Of a stretch of DNA of 64,000 bases, positions 23,612 to 32,591 are shown piece after piece. Made by a program: the position numbers and the translations under genes. Each line of letters begins with the position of its first letter. Positions within the stretch are counted from its first letter, which is position 1. Origin of the DNA: Bosea sp. F3-2 (GTDB lineage Bacteria; Pseudomonadota; Alphaproteobacteria; Rhizobiales; Beijerinckiaceae); the NCBI RefSeq assembly GCF_008253865.1, contig NZ_CP042331.1, positions 1,054,001 to 1,118,000 of the forward strand. Reading direction: 5' to 3'. Below the pieces are notes generated by a model. That model made no database searches. It had not been told where the DNA came from and saw only the letters and a program-made list of their open reading frames with translations.

Positions 23612-24613
23612 ATGAAAGCCTTCATCGTCGATCGATACCGGAAGAAGGGTCCTGTGCGGTTCGGCGAGATGCCGGAACCGGCGCTGGGGCAAGACGACGT
23701 CCTGGTCGAGATTCACGCCGCCGGGCTCAATCTCCTAGATTCGAAGATTCGGGACGGCGAGTTCAAGCTCATCCTGCCCTATCGCCCGCCGTTCATCCCA
23801 GGGCACGACGTGGCCGGAATCGTCGTTCGAGTCGGGGCCGGGGTTCAGCGTTTCAAGCCGGGGGACGAAATCTACGCTCGCCCCCGTGACGGCCGGATCG
23901 GCGCCTTCGCAGAGCGCATTGCGATCAACGAAGCCGACATGGCGCTGAAGCCGAAGAACCTCTCCATGGCGGAAGCGGCGTCCATCCCCCTGGTCGGGCT
24001 GACCGCCTGGCAGGCGCTGGTCGAGCAGGCTGGTTTGCGCAAAGGGCAGAAGATCCTGATCCATGCCGGCTCGGGCGGCGTCGGTACATTCGCGATCCAG
24101 TTGGCAAAACATCTCGGCGCGACGGTCGCGACGACCACGAGCACGGCGAACGTCGAGCTGGTCAGGAGCCTCGGTGCCGATGTCGTGATCGACTACAAGA
24201 ATCAGGATTTCGAGAAGGTCCTGTCAGGCTACGACGTCGTGCTCAACAGCCTGGATGGCGACACGCTCCGAAAATCCCTGGAGGTGTTGAAGCCGGGCGG
24301 CAAGCTGATCTCCATCTCCGGCCCCCCCGACTTGGCTTTTGCCAGGGAACAGGGGCTGAACTGGCTCCTGCGGCAGCTCACGCGTCTGCTGAGCTTCGGC
24401 ATCCGGAGGAAGGCGAGGCGCCATTGCGTCGGCTATTCATTCTTGTTCATGCGCGCGAATGGCGAGCAGCTCGGCGAGATCACGTCGCTGATTGAAGCCG
24501 GAGCCATTCATCCTGTGATTGACCGCGCCTTCCCGTTCGAAGCGACCGCAGAAGCCTTGGCTTTCATCGAGACCGGACGCGCGAAGGGCAAGGTCGTCGT
24601 CAAGCTGAGGTGA
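23612..24613 (+). CDS. Zinc-free NADPH quinone reductase-like oxidoreductase
   Basis: A 333-residue medium-chain oxidoreductase of the quinone/enone reductase branch. GHDVAGIVVRVGAGVQRFKP is the domain-joining region, and the cofactor motif is HAGSGGVGTFAIQLAKHLGA. The structural-zinc cysteines are missing, typical of NADPH:quinone or enone reductases. The first ATG with a sensible N-terminus (MKAFIVDRYRKKGPVRFGEM) is at 23612. It is the fourth gene of the TetR-flanked operon and would complement the OYE in reducing activated double bonds. Exact substrates are unknown. Confidence 0.92.
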   Translation: MKAFIVDRYRKKGPVRFGEMPEPALGQDDVLVEIHAAGLNLLDSKIRDGEFKLILPYRPPFIPGHDVAGIVVRVGAGVQRFKPGDEIYARPRDGRIGAFAERIAINEADMALKPKNLSMAEAASIPLVGLTAWQALVEQAGLRKGQKILIHAGSGGVGTFAIQLAKHLGATVATTTSTANVELVRSLGADVVIDYKNQDFEKVLSGYDVVLNSLDGDTLRKSLEVLKPGGKLISISGPPDLAFAREQGLNWLLRQLTRLLSFGIRRKARRHCVGYSFLFMRANGEQLGEITSLIEAGAIHPVIDRAFPFEATAEALAFIETGRAKGKVVVKLR

Positions 24614-24689
24614 ACCCCGCACCGCCGGGCACCCGACATCACGGGCAGCGCTGCAAAAGCAGGTCGGCCTAGCAATTCGAGACATCAAC

Positions 24690-25550
24690 ATGAACATGTC
24701 CATCGCACGCACCAATCGCATAGAGTGGAAGGACGCGCCGACCAGGAGCGTCGATGCCGCCGGGACGAAGTTCGCCTACCGGCAGCTCGGGTCCGTGTCC
24801 GGTGTTCCGCTGATCCTGCTGAATCATTGGGGCGCGACGCTGGACAACTTCGATCCGCGTATCGTCGACGGGCTGGCCGCAACCAGGCCCGTGGTCGCCA
24901 TCAACTCCCGCGGCGTCGGCGCATCAGGCGGCGGGGCGCCGCTTACCGTAGCCGAGATGGCGCTGGACGCGATCGCCGTGATCCGGGCACTGGGCTTCGC
25001 GGAGGTCGATCTGCTCGGCTTCTCTCTCGGCGGCTTCGTTGCGCAGGACATCGTGCTGAAACAGCCCGGTCTCGTCCGAAAGCTCATCCTGACCGGAACC
25101 GGCCCGGCCGGGGGCACAGGCATCGACAAGGTCGGGGCAGTGTCCTGGCCGCTCATCCTCAAGGGCCTGCTGACGTTCCGCGACCCGAAATTCTACCTCT
25201 TCTTCACATCGACCGCGAATGGCCGCCGCGCCGCGAAGGCCTTTCTGGAACGGCTGCGGGAGCGCCAGGCGGACCGCGACAAGCCGATCACCCTGGCCGC
25301 GTTCCTGAGGCAGCTCAAGGCGATCAAAGCCTGGGGCCGGCAACCGCGCCAGGACCTCGGCGCCATCCGGATTCCGGTCCTGGTAGCCAATGGCGACAAC
25401 GACATCATGGTGCCCACCGCCAACTCGCTCGATCTTGCACGCCGCCTGCCGAATTCCGAGCTCGATCTTTACGAAGATGCCGGGCACGGCGGCATCTTCC
25501 AGCACCACGAGGCCTTCCTGCGCAAGGCTCTGGAATTCCTGGCGAGCTGA
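24690..25550 (+). CDS. Alpha/beta hydrolase
   Basis: A 286-residue serine hydrolase of the canonical fold. The oxyanion region is LILLNHWGATLDNFD, the nucleophile elbow LLGFSLGGFVAQD (Ser112), the acid Asp lies in VANGDNDIMVP, and the catalytic His in EDAGHGGIFQHH. There is no signal peptide, so it acts in the cytosol. It may hydrolyse an ester, lactone or epoxide product of the neighbouring reductases. It follows the oxidoreductase by 76 bases in the same direction. Confidence 0.9.
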   Translation: MNMSIARTNRIEWKDAPTRSVDAAGTKFAYRQLGSVSGVPLILLNHWGATLDNFDPRIVDGLAATRPVVAINSRGVGASGGGAPLTVAEMALDAIAVIRALGFAEVDLLGFSLGGFVAQDIVLKQPGLVRKLILTGTGPAGGTGIDKVGAVSWPLILKGLLTFRDPKFYLFFTSTANGRRAAKAFLERLRERQADRDKPITLAAFLRQLKAIKAWGRQPRQDLGAIRIPVLVANGDNDIMVPTANSLDLARRLPNSELDLYEDAGHGGIFQHHEAFLRKALEFLAS

Positions 25551-25674
25551 TGCCGGAAGAACTCGCCAACGGACGCTCTCAGGCAGCCCGCATGATCCCC
25601 ATGCAAGAGCTCGCCCGTTCGATACCGGTTCAACATTTCATCGCCAAACCAGCTCGATGCAGGAGGATGCGGAC

Positions 25675-26685
25675 ATGAAATACACGCCCTTTGGGAACAC
25701 TGGCCTCCGGGTCTCGCAGATCGCGCTCGGCACTGGGAATTTCGGCACCGGCTGGGGCCATGGCGCCGACCCGGAAACGAGCAAGGCGATCTTCGACGCC
25801 TATGCCGAGGCTGGCGGCAACTTCATCGACACTGCCGACATCTATCAGTTCGGGCAGTCGGAAGAACTCCTGGGCACGCTGCTGGAGGGGCGACGTGAGA
25901 GTTTCGTACTCGCGACCAAGTTCACCAACGGGGCGGCCCCGAACTCCGATAGGCTCGTCACCGGTAACAGCCGTAAGGCCATGATCGCATCGGTGGAGGC
26001 GAGCCTCACGCGGTTGAAGACTGACCGGATCGACCTCTACTGGGTACATCATCCCGATGGCGTCACTCCGGCCGAGGAAATCGTTCGCGGCTTCGACGAC
26101 CTCGCCCGCGCCGGCAAGATCCTGTATGCCGGCCTCTCGAACTTCCCTGCCTGGCGGCTTTCGCGTGCGGCAACGCTGGCGGAATTTTCTAGGGCGGTGC
26201 CGATCGCAGCCGCGCAGTTCGAGCACAGCCTGGTCCATCGCGAGCCCGAGGCCGATCTCTTCCCGGCATCCGAGGCACTCGGGCTTGGCGTCGTCACCTG
26301 GTCACCGCTCGGCGGCGGCATGCTGACCGGCAAATACAGGCAGGGTGAAAAAGGCCGGGCAGAAAGCATGGGCGGCAGGGTGTTCCAGCCGGAGAATTCA
26401 CAGCAGCGCACGAAAACCCTCGATACCGTGCTCGCGGTTGCCGACGAACTCGGCGTCAGTGCCGACCAGGTCGCTATTGCCTGGGCCGGAACGCATGGAG
26501 CGATCCCCATGATCGGACCGCGCTCGTTGAAGCAACTGACCAGCAACCTGGGAGCGCTTGCGGTCAGCTTCTCCGCGGAACAACTGCATCGGCTTGACAG
26601 CGTCAGCAGTCTCGACCCCGCCTCGCCGACACGGACGGTTCGGTCTCGGGCAGGAGAGGAGCGCGCGCGGCGGATCGTTGCCTGA
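25675..26685 (+). CDS. Aldo/keto reductase
   Basis: A 336-residue NADPH-dependent aldehyde/ketone reductase. The barrel shows the catalytic set: Asp52 in FIDTADIY, Tyr57, Lys82 in LATKF and the His pair in YWVHHPDG. The C-terminal cofactor-binding loop is IPMIGPRSLKQL. AGGAGG 8 bases before the ATG at 25675 fixes the start. It ends the six-gene detoxification run. It may be co-transcribed, since the 124-base gap shows no obvious terminator. Confidence 0.93.
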   Translation: MKYTPFGNTGLRVSQIALGTGNFGTGWGHGADPETSKAIFDAYAEAGGNFIDTADIYQFGQSEELLGTLLEGRRESFVLATKFTNGAAPNSDRLVTGNSRKAMIASVEASLTRLKTDRIDLYWVHHPDGVTPAEEIVRGFDDLARAGKILYAGLSNFPAWRLSRAATLAEFSRAVPIAAAQFEHSLVHREPEADLFPASEALGLGVVTWSPLGGGMLTGKYRQGEKGRAESMGGRVFQPENSQQRTKTLDTVLAVADELGVSADQVAIAWAGTHGAIPMIGPRSLKQLTSNLGALAVSFSAEQLHRLDSVSSLDPASPTRTVRSRAGEERARRIVA

Positions 26686-26771
26686 ACGCGCCCGCATTCC
26701 AACTGGCTCGGCAAGGCGGGGGGCGCCGCGTTCTCGGTTGCGCATTGCATCGCTTCCGAAGTCATACCCGT

Positions 26772-26806
26772 CTGCCGGAGAGCGTCGATGATGACCTTGA
26801 AGGCCA
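26772..26806 (-). pseudogene. Scrap of a LysR C-terminus
   Basis: About 33 bases here are nearly identical to the end of the LysR gene at 16.1 kb (minus-strand translation AFKVIIDALRQ against ALKVIVDALRH). The preceding frame (MSFRLFSDRRDAERMLAAYQ) is not LysR-like, so it is an isolated piece. Confidence 0.4.
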
Positions 26807-26911
26807 AGAGATCCGGCTCGACCGGGGAGCCGAACCGCTGCTGATACGCGGCGAGCATCCGCTCCGCGTCGCGGCGATCGCTGAATAGCCGGAAGCTCAT
26901 TCGCTCTGCGG

Positions 26912-27275
26912 CTATCGACGATACCACAGGGCCTCGACCAGCAGGGCGAAAGCCGGCGTTGGCTGGCGCCGGCTCGGGTAGTAGAGATGGTAGCCGGAAA
27001 AGGGCTCGCACCAATCGGCGAGAACGCGAACGAGCCGGCCATCGGCCAGATAGGGCGCGACCTGGCGTTCCGTCAGATAGACCAAGCCATGGCCATCCAG
27101 CGCTGCCTTCAGCATCAGGCTCGCGGTATTGAAGATCAGTTGGCCATCGACCCTGACGTTGAGCTCCCTGCCCTTCTTCTCGAATTCCCAAGCATAGAGA
27201 CCGCCATGGATCGGCAGCCGCAGGTTGATGCAGTTGTGGTCGGTCAGGTCCTGCGGCGCGACTTTGTCTTCACGA
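26912..27275 (-). pseudogene. LysR-family regulator, C-terminal half only
   Basis: The frame from about 27275 to the stop at 26912 encodes the effector-domain end: APQDLTDHNCINLRLPIHGG, LYAWEFEKKGRELNVRVDGQ, GYHLYYPSRRQPTPAF. The DNA-binding domain and the first half of the effector domain are gone. The few upstream codons that extend the frame belong to unrelated or divergent DNA. Confidence 0.75.
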
Positions 27276-27302
27276 CCGACCGGATGAAGGCTGCGCGGTA
27301 AC

Positions 27303-27430
27303 ATGGCGCCCTCATCCTCATCCTTTGGCGCGGAGTGTTCGGTTGCCGTCACGCTGCTGCCGATTATGGCAGCGGTGCTCACCGGTTTCCTTGTGATCGG
27401 CATCGCCCTGCCGGTTCTGCCGAGAGCCAC
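27303..27430 (+). pseudogene. MFS transporter, N-terminal scrap
   Basis: The frame reads CSVAVTLLPIMAAVLTGFLV then IGIALPVLP, matching the first membrane helix of an MFS exporter, and then loses similarity. It is divergent from the truncated LysR, so the pair looks like the two ends of a LysR/MFS unit from which most DNA was deleted. Confidence 0.55.
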
Positions 27431-27530
27431 TCCCTGCCATCATGGAATCCGCCAAGCTGAAGCAGTGGCTCGCCTGGCATTCGGCCCCGCAAAATTGCTC
27501 TGATCGCCAACTCAAACTCGAGGCCGAGTT

Positions 27531-28718
27531 TCAAGCAGACCGTCTGGAAATGGCCTCGACGCGCGCAATGACGGCGGCGATTTCGTCCTCGCTGTTGTAA
27601 TAGTGCGGAGATGCACGCACGACCGGTGGCAACCTGCGCGTGGTGGCGTCGATCGGCGTGCTCGCGGGTGGCGACACCGAAACGTTGATGCCAGCCTCCG
27701 ACAGCTTCTGCATGACCGTCGAGGCGTCGATCCCTTCCAGCGTAAACGAGACGATCGCCGCTCTCTGTCGTCCAAGGTCATGAACCGTCACTCCTCGAAT
27801 CTCTGCAAGCCCAGCTCGCAGGTTGGTCGCAAGCTCCTGACATCGCGCTTCGATAGCGCCGAGACCGACGGCAAGAGCGTATTCCGCAGCAGCGCCCAAT
27901 CCGAGCTTCGTCGCGTAATTGGTTTCCCACGTCTCGAACCGACGAGCATCCGCGCGCATCTCGTAACCGCCCAACACGTCCACTCTCGCTCCGAACAGGT
28001 CGAGCATGACCGGCTCGGTGCGTTCGAGCAGGCTCCGGCGCATATACAAGAAGCCGGTTCCACGCGGGGCTCGGAGAAACTTCCGGCCGGTTGCTGTCAG
28101 AATATCGCAACCCAATGCATCGACGTCGACGGGCATCTGACCAATCGCCTGGCACGCATCAAGCAGGTATGTCACGCCGCGCGCTCGGGCCACACGACCC
28201 ACCTCCGCGGCAGGGTTCGCGAGGCCGCCGTTGGTGGGTATCCAGGTGATCGCAATCAGGCGTACGCGATCGTCGATCATCCGATCCAGTGCTTCAGGAT
28301 CGAGCGCCCCAAATGCATCGTCTGGGATCACCTCTACCGAGGCTCCGGTCCGCTTCGCCATTTGCAGAAATGCGATGTAGTTCGCCGCGAACTCGGCCGA
28401 GGTCGTCAAGATGCGATCACCGGCTTTGAAGTTCATCGCGTAGAACGCGCGCTGCCAAGCAATCGTGGCATTTTCGGTGACGGCGATTTCGTCGCTGTGC
28501 GCTCCGATCAAGCGAGCGATGCTGTCGTACACTGCGAGCACCCGCGCGGCCGCTTCGGCAGAAGCTTCATAGCCACCGATTTCGGCCTCGCGGCGAAGAT
28601 GCCCCATTACGGTGTCGATCACCGGCACCGGCATCAGGGCCGCCCCGGCGTTGTTCATATGATTTCGGTGTTGCGTGCCCGGGGTCTCGGCACGAACGCG
28701 ATGCAGGTCGATCAACAT
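27531..28718 (-). CDS. Class V aminotransferase (cysteine desulfurase/isopenicillin epimerase-like)
   Basis: A 395-residue PLP enzyme. The N-terminal NHMNNAGAALMPVPVIDTVM is typical of the class V group. The PLP-phosphate region is EFAANYIAFLQ, the cofactor Asp is in YLLDACQAIGQ, and the Schiff-base Lys is in TATGRKFLRAPRGTGFLY. No catalytic Cys loop characteristic of IscS was found, so an aminotransferase, lyase or epimerase role is more likely than sulfur transfer. The ATG at 28718 is preferred over a TTG four codons upstream. Its neighbour upstream on the same strand is an MFS protein. Confidence 0.9.
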   Translation of the reverse strand: MLIDLHRVRAETPGTQHRNHMNNAGAALMPVPVIDTVMGHLRREAEIGGYEASAEAAARVLAVYDSIARLIGAHSDEIAVTENATIAWQRAFYAMNFKAGDRILTTSAEFAANYIAFLQMAKRTGASVEVIPDDAFGALDPEALDRMIDDRVRLIAITWIPTNGGLANPAAEVGRVARARGVTYLLDACQAIGQMPVDVDALGCDILTATGRKFLRAPRGTGFLYMRRSLLERTEPVMLDLFGARVDVLGGYEMRADARRFETWETNYATKLGLGAAAEYALAVGLGAIEARCQELATNLRAGLAEIRGVTVHDLGRQRAAIVSFTLEGIDASTVMQKLSEAGINVSVSPPASTPIDATTRRLPPVVRASPHYYNSEDEIAAVIARVEAISRRSA

Positions 28719-28841
28719 GGCGACATCCAATCGATGGTAGGCTTCAAGACTGCCTTGAAGAAAAGCATTTTCACTTTCAAGGCTGAGAAATACGAGCGCG
28801 ACTTCGCTCTGCCGTCGGTGCGAAGGCCAACGCTCAGAAAC

Positions 28842-30068
28842 TCATTTGCCGTCGGCATTCCCGGCAGAATGCCGAGCCAATGCAGCGTCATGGGCGGTCA
28901 ATTGAGTGGTCGCTGAATGACGTTCGGCGCCCGGCCGGAAAACCGCCAATATGCCTCCGCCCATCAGCGCGACCGCCGCGATTGCCAGGGAAAGGTCGAA
29001 AGACTGCCAACGCGAGTAGATCGCGTCAGCCGCTAGCGGGCCTACTATCTGGCCGATGCCGTAAGCCGTCGTCATAACGGCCAATATGTTGAACCGGACC
29101 GTTTCTGCGACTTTCCGGGCCGCCGGCATGGCGATCGTCACGGTTCCCATGAAGGTTCCGCCAACCAGCAACGCGCTCAGAATATATGCCGCGGGCGTAT
29201 GCAGGATCGGCAGCATGACGCCGACCGCCTGGACCAAAAGATTCGCTGTGAGGCTAAGGCGGACGCCAAATCGTTCGTGCATCGCGTGCCAAAAGAAGCA
29301 CGAAGGCACGGCTCCCAGACCGAATACGGCCCAGATATGGACCGGATCGGCAGACTTAAGGACCTGACCGACGAGGAGCGGCAGATAGGTCGCCGTAACG
29401 ATATACCCCAGCCCGGCCAGACCGTAGATCGCGATGAGCCGTTTGGCACCTAGTGGTTGCGACTTCGCAGGTGCGGAGTTGGAGGGCTTCTCCGACGCCG
29501 AGAGCGGAATGCGATCGGCTTGCCTCTGCATCAGGATGGCTGCGACGGAGATCACTCCCGAGGCGAGTGCCAGCATGAGCCAGATCGTTCGAGCCGCGAA
29601 ACCGACGCTATGCGCAACGGCAATAATTTCTGCTGAAACCAGGATCCCGATCCCGACGCCGGCGAAAAGGGCGGGAGCCCCATGGTGGTATCGGCGATCA
29701 TGAATCAGCCAATGCGAGGCGGCGACCATGGCAAGCGCGCTGGAAACACCGGAGAGCCCGCGCACCGCTACGATCGCCCATTCAGGTAATCGAAGCGCCA
29801 GAACACCAAGCAGGCCGACCGTCGAGACGACCGCAATATTGCAAAGCTGCCTGCTCGGAACGCGAGACAGAAAGGCACTCAACAACGCGCCGACCAGATA
29901 TCCGGCGTAGTTGCCGGAGGCGGCATACGATCCGGCCCGCACTGAGAGATCGTGATCGGCGATCATCAGCGGGTAAAGGCCTGTGAAGGCAAATCGACCA
30001 AAGCCCATGCCAACGATCAGCACTAGCGCAGCAGCGACCGTCGCCGCGCCATCTCCCCTTCTACGCAT
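28842..30068 (-). CDS. YbfB/YjiJ-family MFS transporter
   Basis: A 408-residue membrane protein with about 12 helices. GMGFGRFAFTGLYPLMIADH at the start, AGSYAASGNYAGYLVGALLS, and MTTAYGIGQIVGPLAADAIY near the end match the YbfB/YjiJ group. The start MRRRGDGAATVAAALV at 30068 overlaps the LysR stop by 8 bases, so both are probably co-expressed. The longer frame would lie wholly inside the LysR gene. The substrate is unknown. Confidence 0.87.
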   Translation of the reverse strand: MRRRGDGAATVAAALVLIVGMGFGRFAFTGLYPLMIADHDLSVRAGSYAASGNYAGYLVGALLSAFLSRVPSRQLCNIAVVSTVGLLGVLALRLPEWAIVAVRGLSGVSSALAMVAASHWLIHDRRYHHGAPALFAGVGIGILVSAEIIAVAHSVGFAARTIWLMLALASGVISVAAILMQRQADRIPLSASEKPSNSAPAKSQPLGAKRLIAIYGLAGLGYIVTATYLPLLVGQVLKSADPVHIWAVFGLGAVPSCFFWHAMHERFGVRLSLTANLLVQAVGVMLPILHTPAAYILSALLVGGTFMGTVTIAMPAARKVAETVRFNILAVMTTAYGIGQIVGPLAADAIYSRWQSFDLSLAIAAVALMGGGILAVFRPGAERHSATTQLTAHDAALARHSAGNADGK

Positions 30069-30954
30069 CTGCGTTGTCCTCGATATCCGAGAACGCCGCG
30101 AGCGTGTTGCGGAACTCATTGAAAGCTGGTGTTGAAAATCCCGGCCGGCTGGCAAGGTAAGTATCCACGCGCATCAGCGCCTTCTCCGCGACGGTGCCCA
30201 TGTGGCACATCAGATCGAGCACGGTGCGGGGAATGACGCTGAAGCACGAGCCCGAAGCTGTGCAGGCAAACATTGCGTGGTACGAGCGCACCTCCTGGAC
30301 AGCGAAACGTCCCTTGAGCGTGCCGAAACCCGTGAGCCATTCTTCCGCGAGCATGCGGTAGGTGCACCCGGGCGCGAAGGCCGCCAGCGACTTCGGCTTG
30401 ATATCGTCGGCATAACGCACCTCGGGATGCCCCGGCGGTAGAACAAGGACAAGGTCTTCCCGGAAGACTGGAACCTTGTCGAGCTCATGCGGTCCCAGCC
30501 ACCAATCTCCTGAAGGGACGGCGATCAGCGCGCAGTCGATGCGATGCGCGAACAGGGAGTCGATAAGCTGCCTGGTGGGCGCCGTCGAAAGGTCGATCGT
30601 GACCTCGGGCCATTGTGAATTGAAGCGAGCGAGGGGAGCGGGCAACCGGCTCGCGACGGTACATTCCATCGAACCAATGCGAAGCACCCCCGCGGGACCA
30701 GCAGGATTGACGACCTGAACGGCCTCGTCGGCGAGGTTTAGGATGCGATCGGCATAATCGAGATAGGTCCGCCCCGCATCGGTCAGCGTCATGCCCTTCC
30801 GCTCGCGCAGGAACAGCGGCACGCCGAGCTCTTCTTCGATTTGCTGGATTCGGGTCGTGACGTTCGACGGCACGCGGCCAAGCAGCTCCGCGGCGCGCGT
30901 GATGCTCTGCTCCTTGGCGACGGTTCGGAAAACCGCAAGCGCGGCGAAGTCCAT
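30061..30954 (-). CDS. LysR-family transcriptional regulator
   Basis: A 297-residue regulator. The helix-turn-helix (FRTVAKEQSITRAAELLGRV, SNVTTRIQQIEEELGVPLFL) is followed by an effector domain with FAPGCTYRMLAEEWL and TASGSCFSVIPRTVL, typical of the IlvY/CysB-like fold. It is divergent from the nitronate monooxygenase genes, and two ATTC-N9-GAAT boxes in the gap fit the T-N11-A rule for LysR sites. It therefore probably activates 31039-33575 and represses itself. Confidence 0.93.
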   Translation of the reverse strand: MDFAALAVFRTVAKEQSITRAAELLGRVPSNVTTRIQQIEEELGVPLFLRERKGMTLTDAGRTYLDYADRILNLADEAVQVVNPAGPAGVLRIGSMECTVASRLPAPLARFNSQWPEVTIDLSTAPTRQLIDSLFAHRIDCALIAVPSGDWWLGPHELDKVPVFREDLVLVLPPGHPEVRYADDIKPKSLAAFAPGCTYRMLAEEWLTGFGTLKGRFAVQEVRSYHAMFACTASGSCFSVIPRTVLDLMCHMGTVAEKALMRVDTYLASRPGFSTPAFNEFRNTLAAFSDIEDNADA

Positions 30955-30958
30955 ATGA

Positions 30959-31006
30959 ATTCTCCAACAAAGAATGTTATTGACTCTGTATTCTCTTTTT
31001 GTGAAT
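30959..31006. promoter_or_regulatory. Paired LysR boxes ATTC-N9-GAAT
   Basis: ATTC-N9-GAAT occurs at 30959-30975 and again at 30990-31006. The centres are 31 bases apart, about three helical turns, as expected for a LysR tetramer bridging recognition and activation sites between divergent genes. Confidence 0.65.
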
Positions 31007-31038
31007 TTTAGTCAATGAATTTTGCCGAGGAGGCCGGA

Positions 31039-32109
31039 ATGTTGGATGCACTGGGCGTCGAAGTGCCGATCGTGCAGGCGCCGATGGCGGGTGTTTCGAC
31101 CCCAGCCTTGGCGGCGGCTGTGTCAAATGCCGGCGGTTTGGGTTCGATCGGAGTCGGTGCGACGGATGCCGCCGGCGCCAGAGCGGCGATTGCGGATCTG
31201 AGATCGCGCACCGATCGTGCCTTCACCGTCAACGTGTTCGTACATGGCCCGGCAAAGGCCGATCCGGCGCGCGAGGCAGCTTGGCTGGATTGGCTTTCGC
31301 CCCTGTTTGCCGAATTCGGCGCCGAGCCTCCGAAGGCGCTGCGAACGATCTACAAGAGCTTCGCCGACGACGAAGAGATGCTGGCGATGCTCATCGAGAC
31401 GAAGCCGCCTGTCGTCAGCTTTCACTTTGGCGTGCCGGCGCTCGATGCGATCACGGGATTGAAGCGGGCGGGCGCAACTCTGCTCGCAACCGCAACGAGC
31501 CTTGAGGAAGCCCGCAAGATCGAGGCCGCTGGCATTGATGCGATCGTGGCGCAAGGCATTGAGGCGGGCGGGCATCGCGGCGTGTTCGACCCGTCCGCTC
31601 CAGACGATGGGTTGGGCACGATCGCTCTGACACGCCTCCTGGTGCAGAACATCAAGCTGCCCATCATTGCCGCGGGCGGCATCATGGATGGGGCGGGGAT
31701 TGCCGCCGTGCTCGATCTCGGCGCGAGCGCCGCCCAACTGGGCACGGCCTTCATAGCGTGCCCGGAATCGGCGGCCGATGAGGCATACCGGGCAGCATTG
31801 ACAGGTCCTGGCGCCGATCACACTCGGCTGACGACCCTCATCTCGGGCCGGCCGGCGCGGGCTCTCGCCAATCGCTTTACGGGGCTTCACAAAAGCGTGG
31901 CTGACCTCCTGCCTCCCGACTACCCGATCGCCTACGACGCCGGAAAGGCGCTCCATTCCGCGGCAAAGGGCAAAGGCGAACATGGCTTTGGCGCCCAATG
32001 GGCGGGTCAAGGAGCTCCTCTTGCCCGAGCCATGCCGGCGGCCGAGCTCGTCGCCACCTTGGTTCGCGAACTCAACGCAGCGCCTTCCGGTCCTGCCCGG
32101 AGCCTGTGA
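31039..32109 (+). CDS. Nitronate monooxygenase
   Basis: A 356-residue FMN enzyme of the NMO/2-nitropropane dioxygenase family, oxidising alkyl nitronates to carbonyls and nitrite. VPIVQAPMAGVSTPALAAAV opens the barrel, the active-site loop is AQGIEAGGHRG, and the FMN-phosphate site is IIAAGGIMDGAGIAAVLDLG, followed by ASAAQLGTAF. The ATG at 31039 has AGGAGG 5 bases upstream and begins at the usual position for the family; an ATG at 31015 is the alternative. It leads a LysR-controlled unit with a tautomerase remnant and a second NMO. Confidence 0.92.
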   Translation: MLDALGVEVPIVQAPMAGVSTPALAAAVSNAGGLGSIGVGATDAAGARAAIADLRSRTDRAFTVNVFVHGPAKADPAREAAWLDWLSPLFAEFGAEPPKALRTIYKSFADDEEMLAMLIETKPPVVSFHFGVPALDAITGLKRAGATLLATATSLEEARKIEAAGIDAIVAQGIEAGGHRGVFDPSAPDDGLGTIALTRLLVQNIKLPIIAAGGIMDGAGIAAVLDLGASAAQLGTAFIACPESAADEAYRAALTGPGADHTRLTTLISGRPARALANRFTGLHKSVADLLPPDYPIAYDAGKALHSAAKGKGEHGFGAQWAGQGAPLARAMPAAELVATLVRELNAAPSGPARSL

Positions 32110-32110
32110 C

Positions 32111-32499
32111 ATGCCTCTGCTCAGAATTGACGTCGTGAGGGGGCGCCGCGAAGAGGAGCTAGTCCTCCTGCTTCAGGGCGGCACGACGCCATGGTCGAGG
32201 CGTTCGGCGTGCCGGTGCGAGATCGCTACCAGATCCTGACCGAGCGCGAGCCCTCGCGCCTGATACTCGAAGATACCGGGCTCGGCTTCGAACGAAGCGA
32301 CAAGCGCGTCCTGATCCAGGTGACGACCCGGCCGCGCTCTCGCGAGATGAAGGAGCGCTTCTACGCTCTTGCGGTAAAGTATCTCGGCGAGCGCTGCGCT
32401 ATTCGGCCTGAAGATATCGCAATCTCCTGCGTCGAAAACTCCGATGAAGATTGGAGCTTCGGCCACGGCAGGGCGCAATTCCTGACAGGCGAACTCTAA
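32111..32499 (+). pseudogene. Tautomerase-family protein with a frameshift
   Basis: MPLLRIDVVRGRREEELVLL begins a tautomerase-like protein with its catalytic Pro1 intact. The frame is then wrong between about 32160 and 32190. In another frame it resumes as MVEAFGVPVRDRYQILTERE and LILEDTGLGFERSDK to the end, EDWSFGHGRAQFLTGEL. One base inserted in the run near GGGCGGCACGACGCC would restore a full-length protein of about 129 residues. It is either a real one-base deletion or an assembly error. It starts one base after the NMO stop, so it belongs to the operon. Confidence 0.8.
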
Positions 32500-32591
32500 T
32501 CCTTATCATCGCCGCGCGTCTTTCGCGCCAACGCGTGACCTCAACAATAAGCGCCCGGCAAACGGGCCTTTCGCAGCAACGGGAGGAAAAC

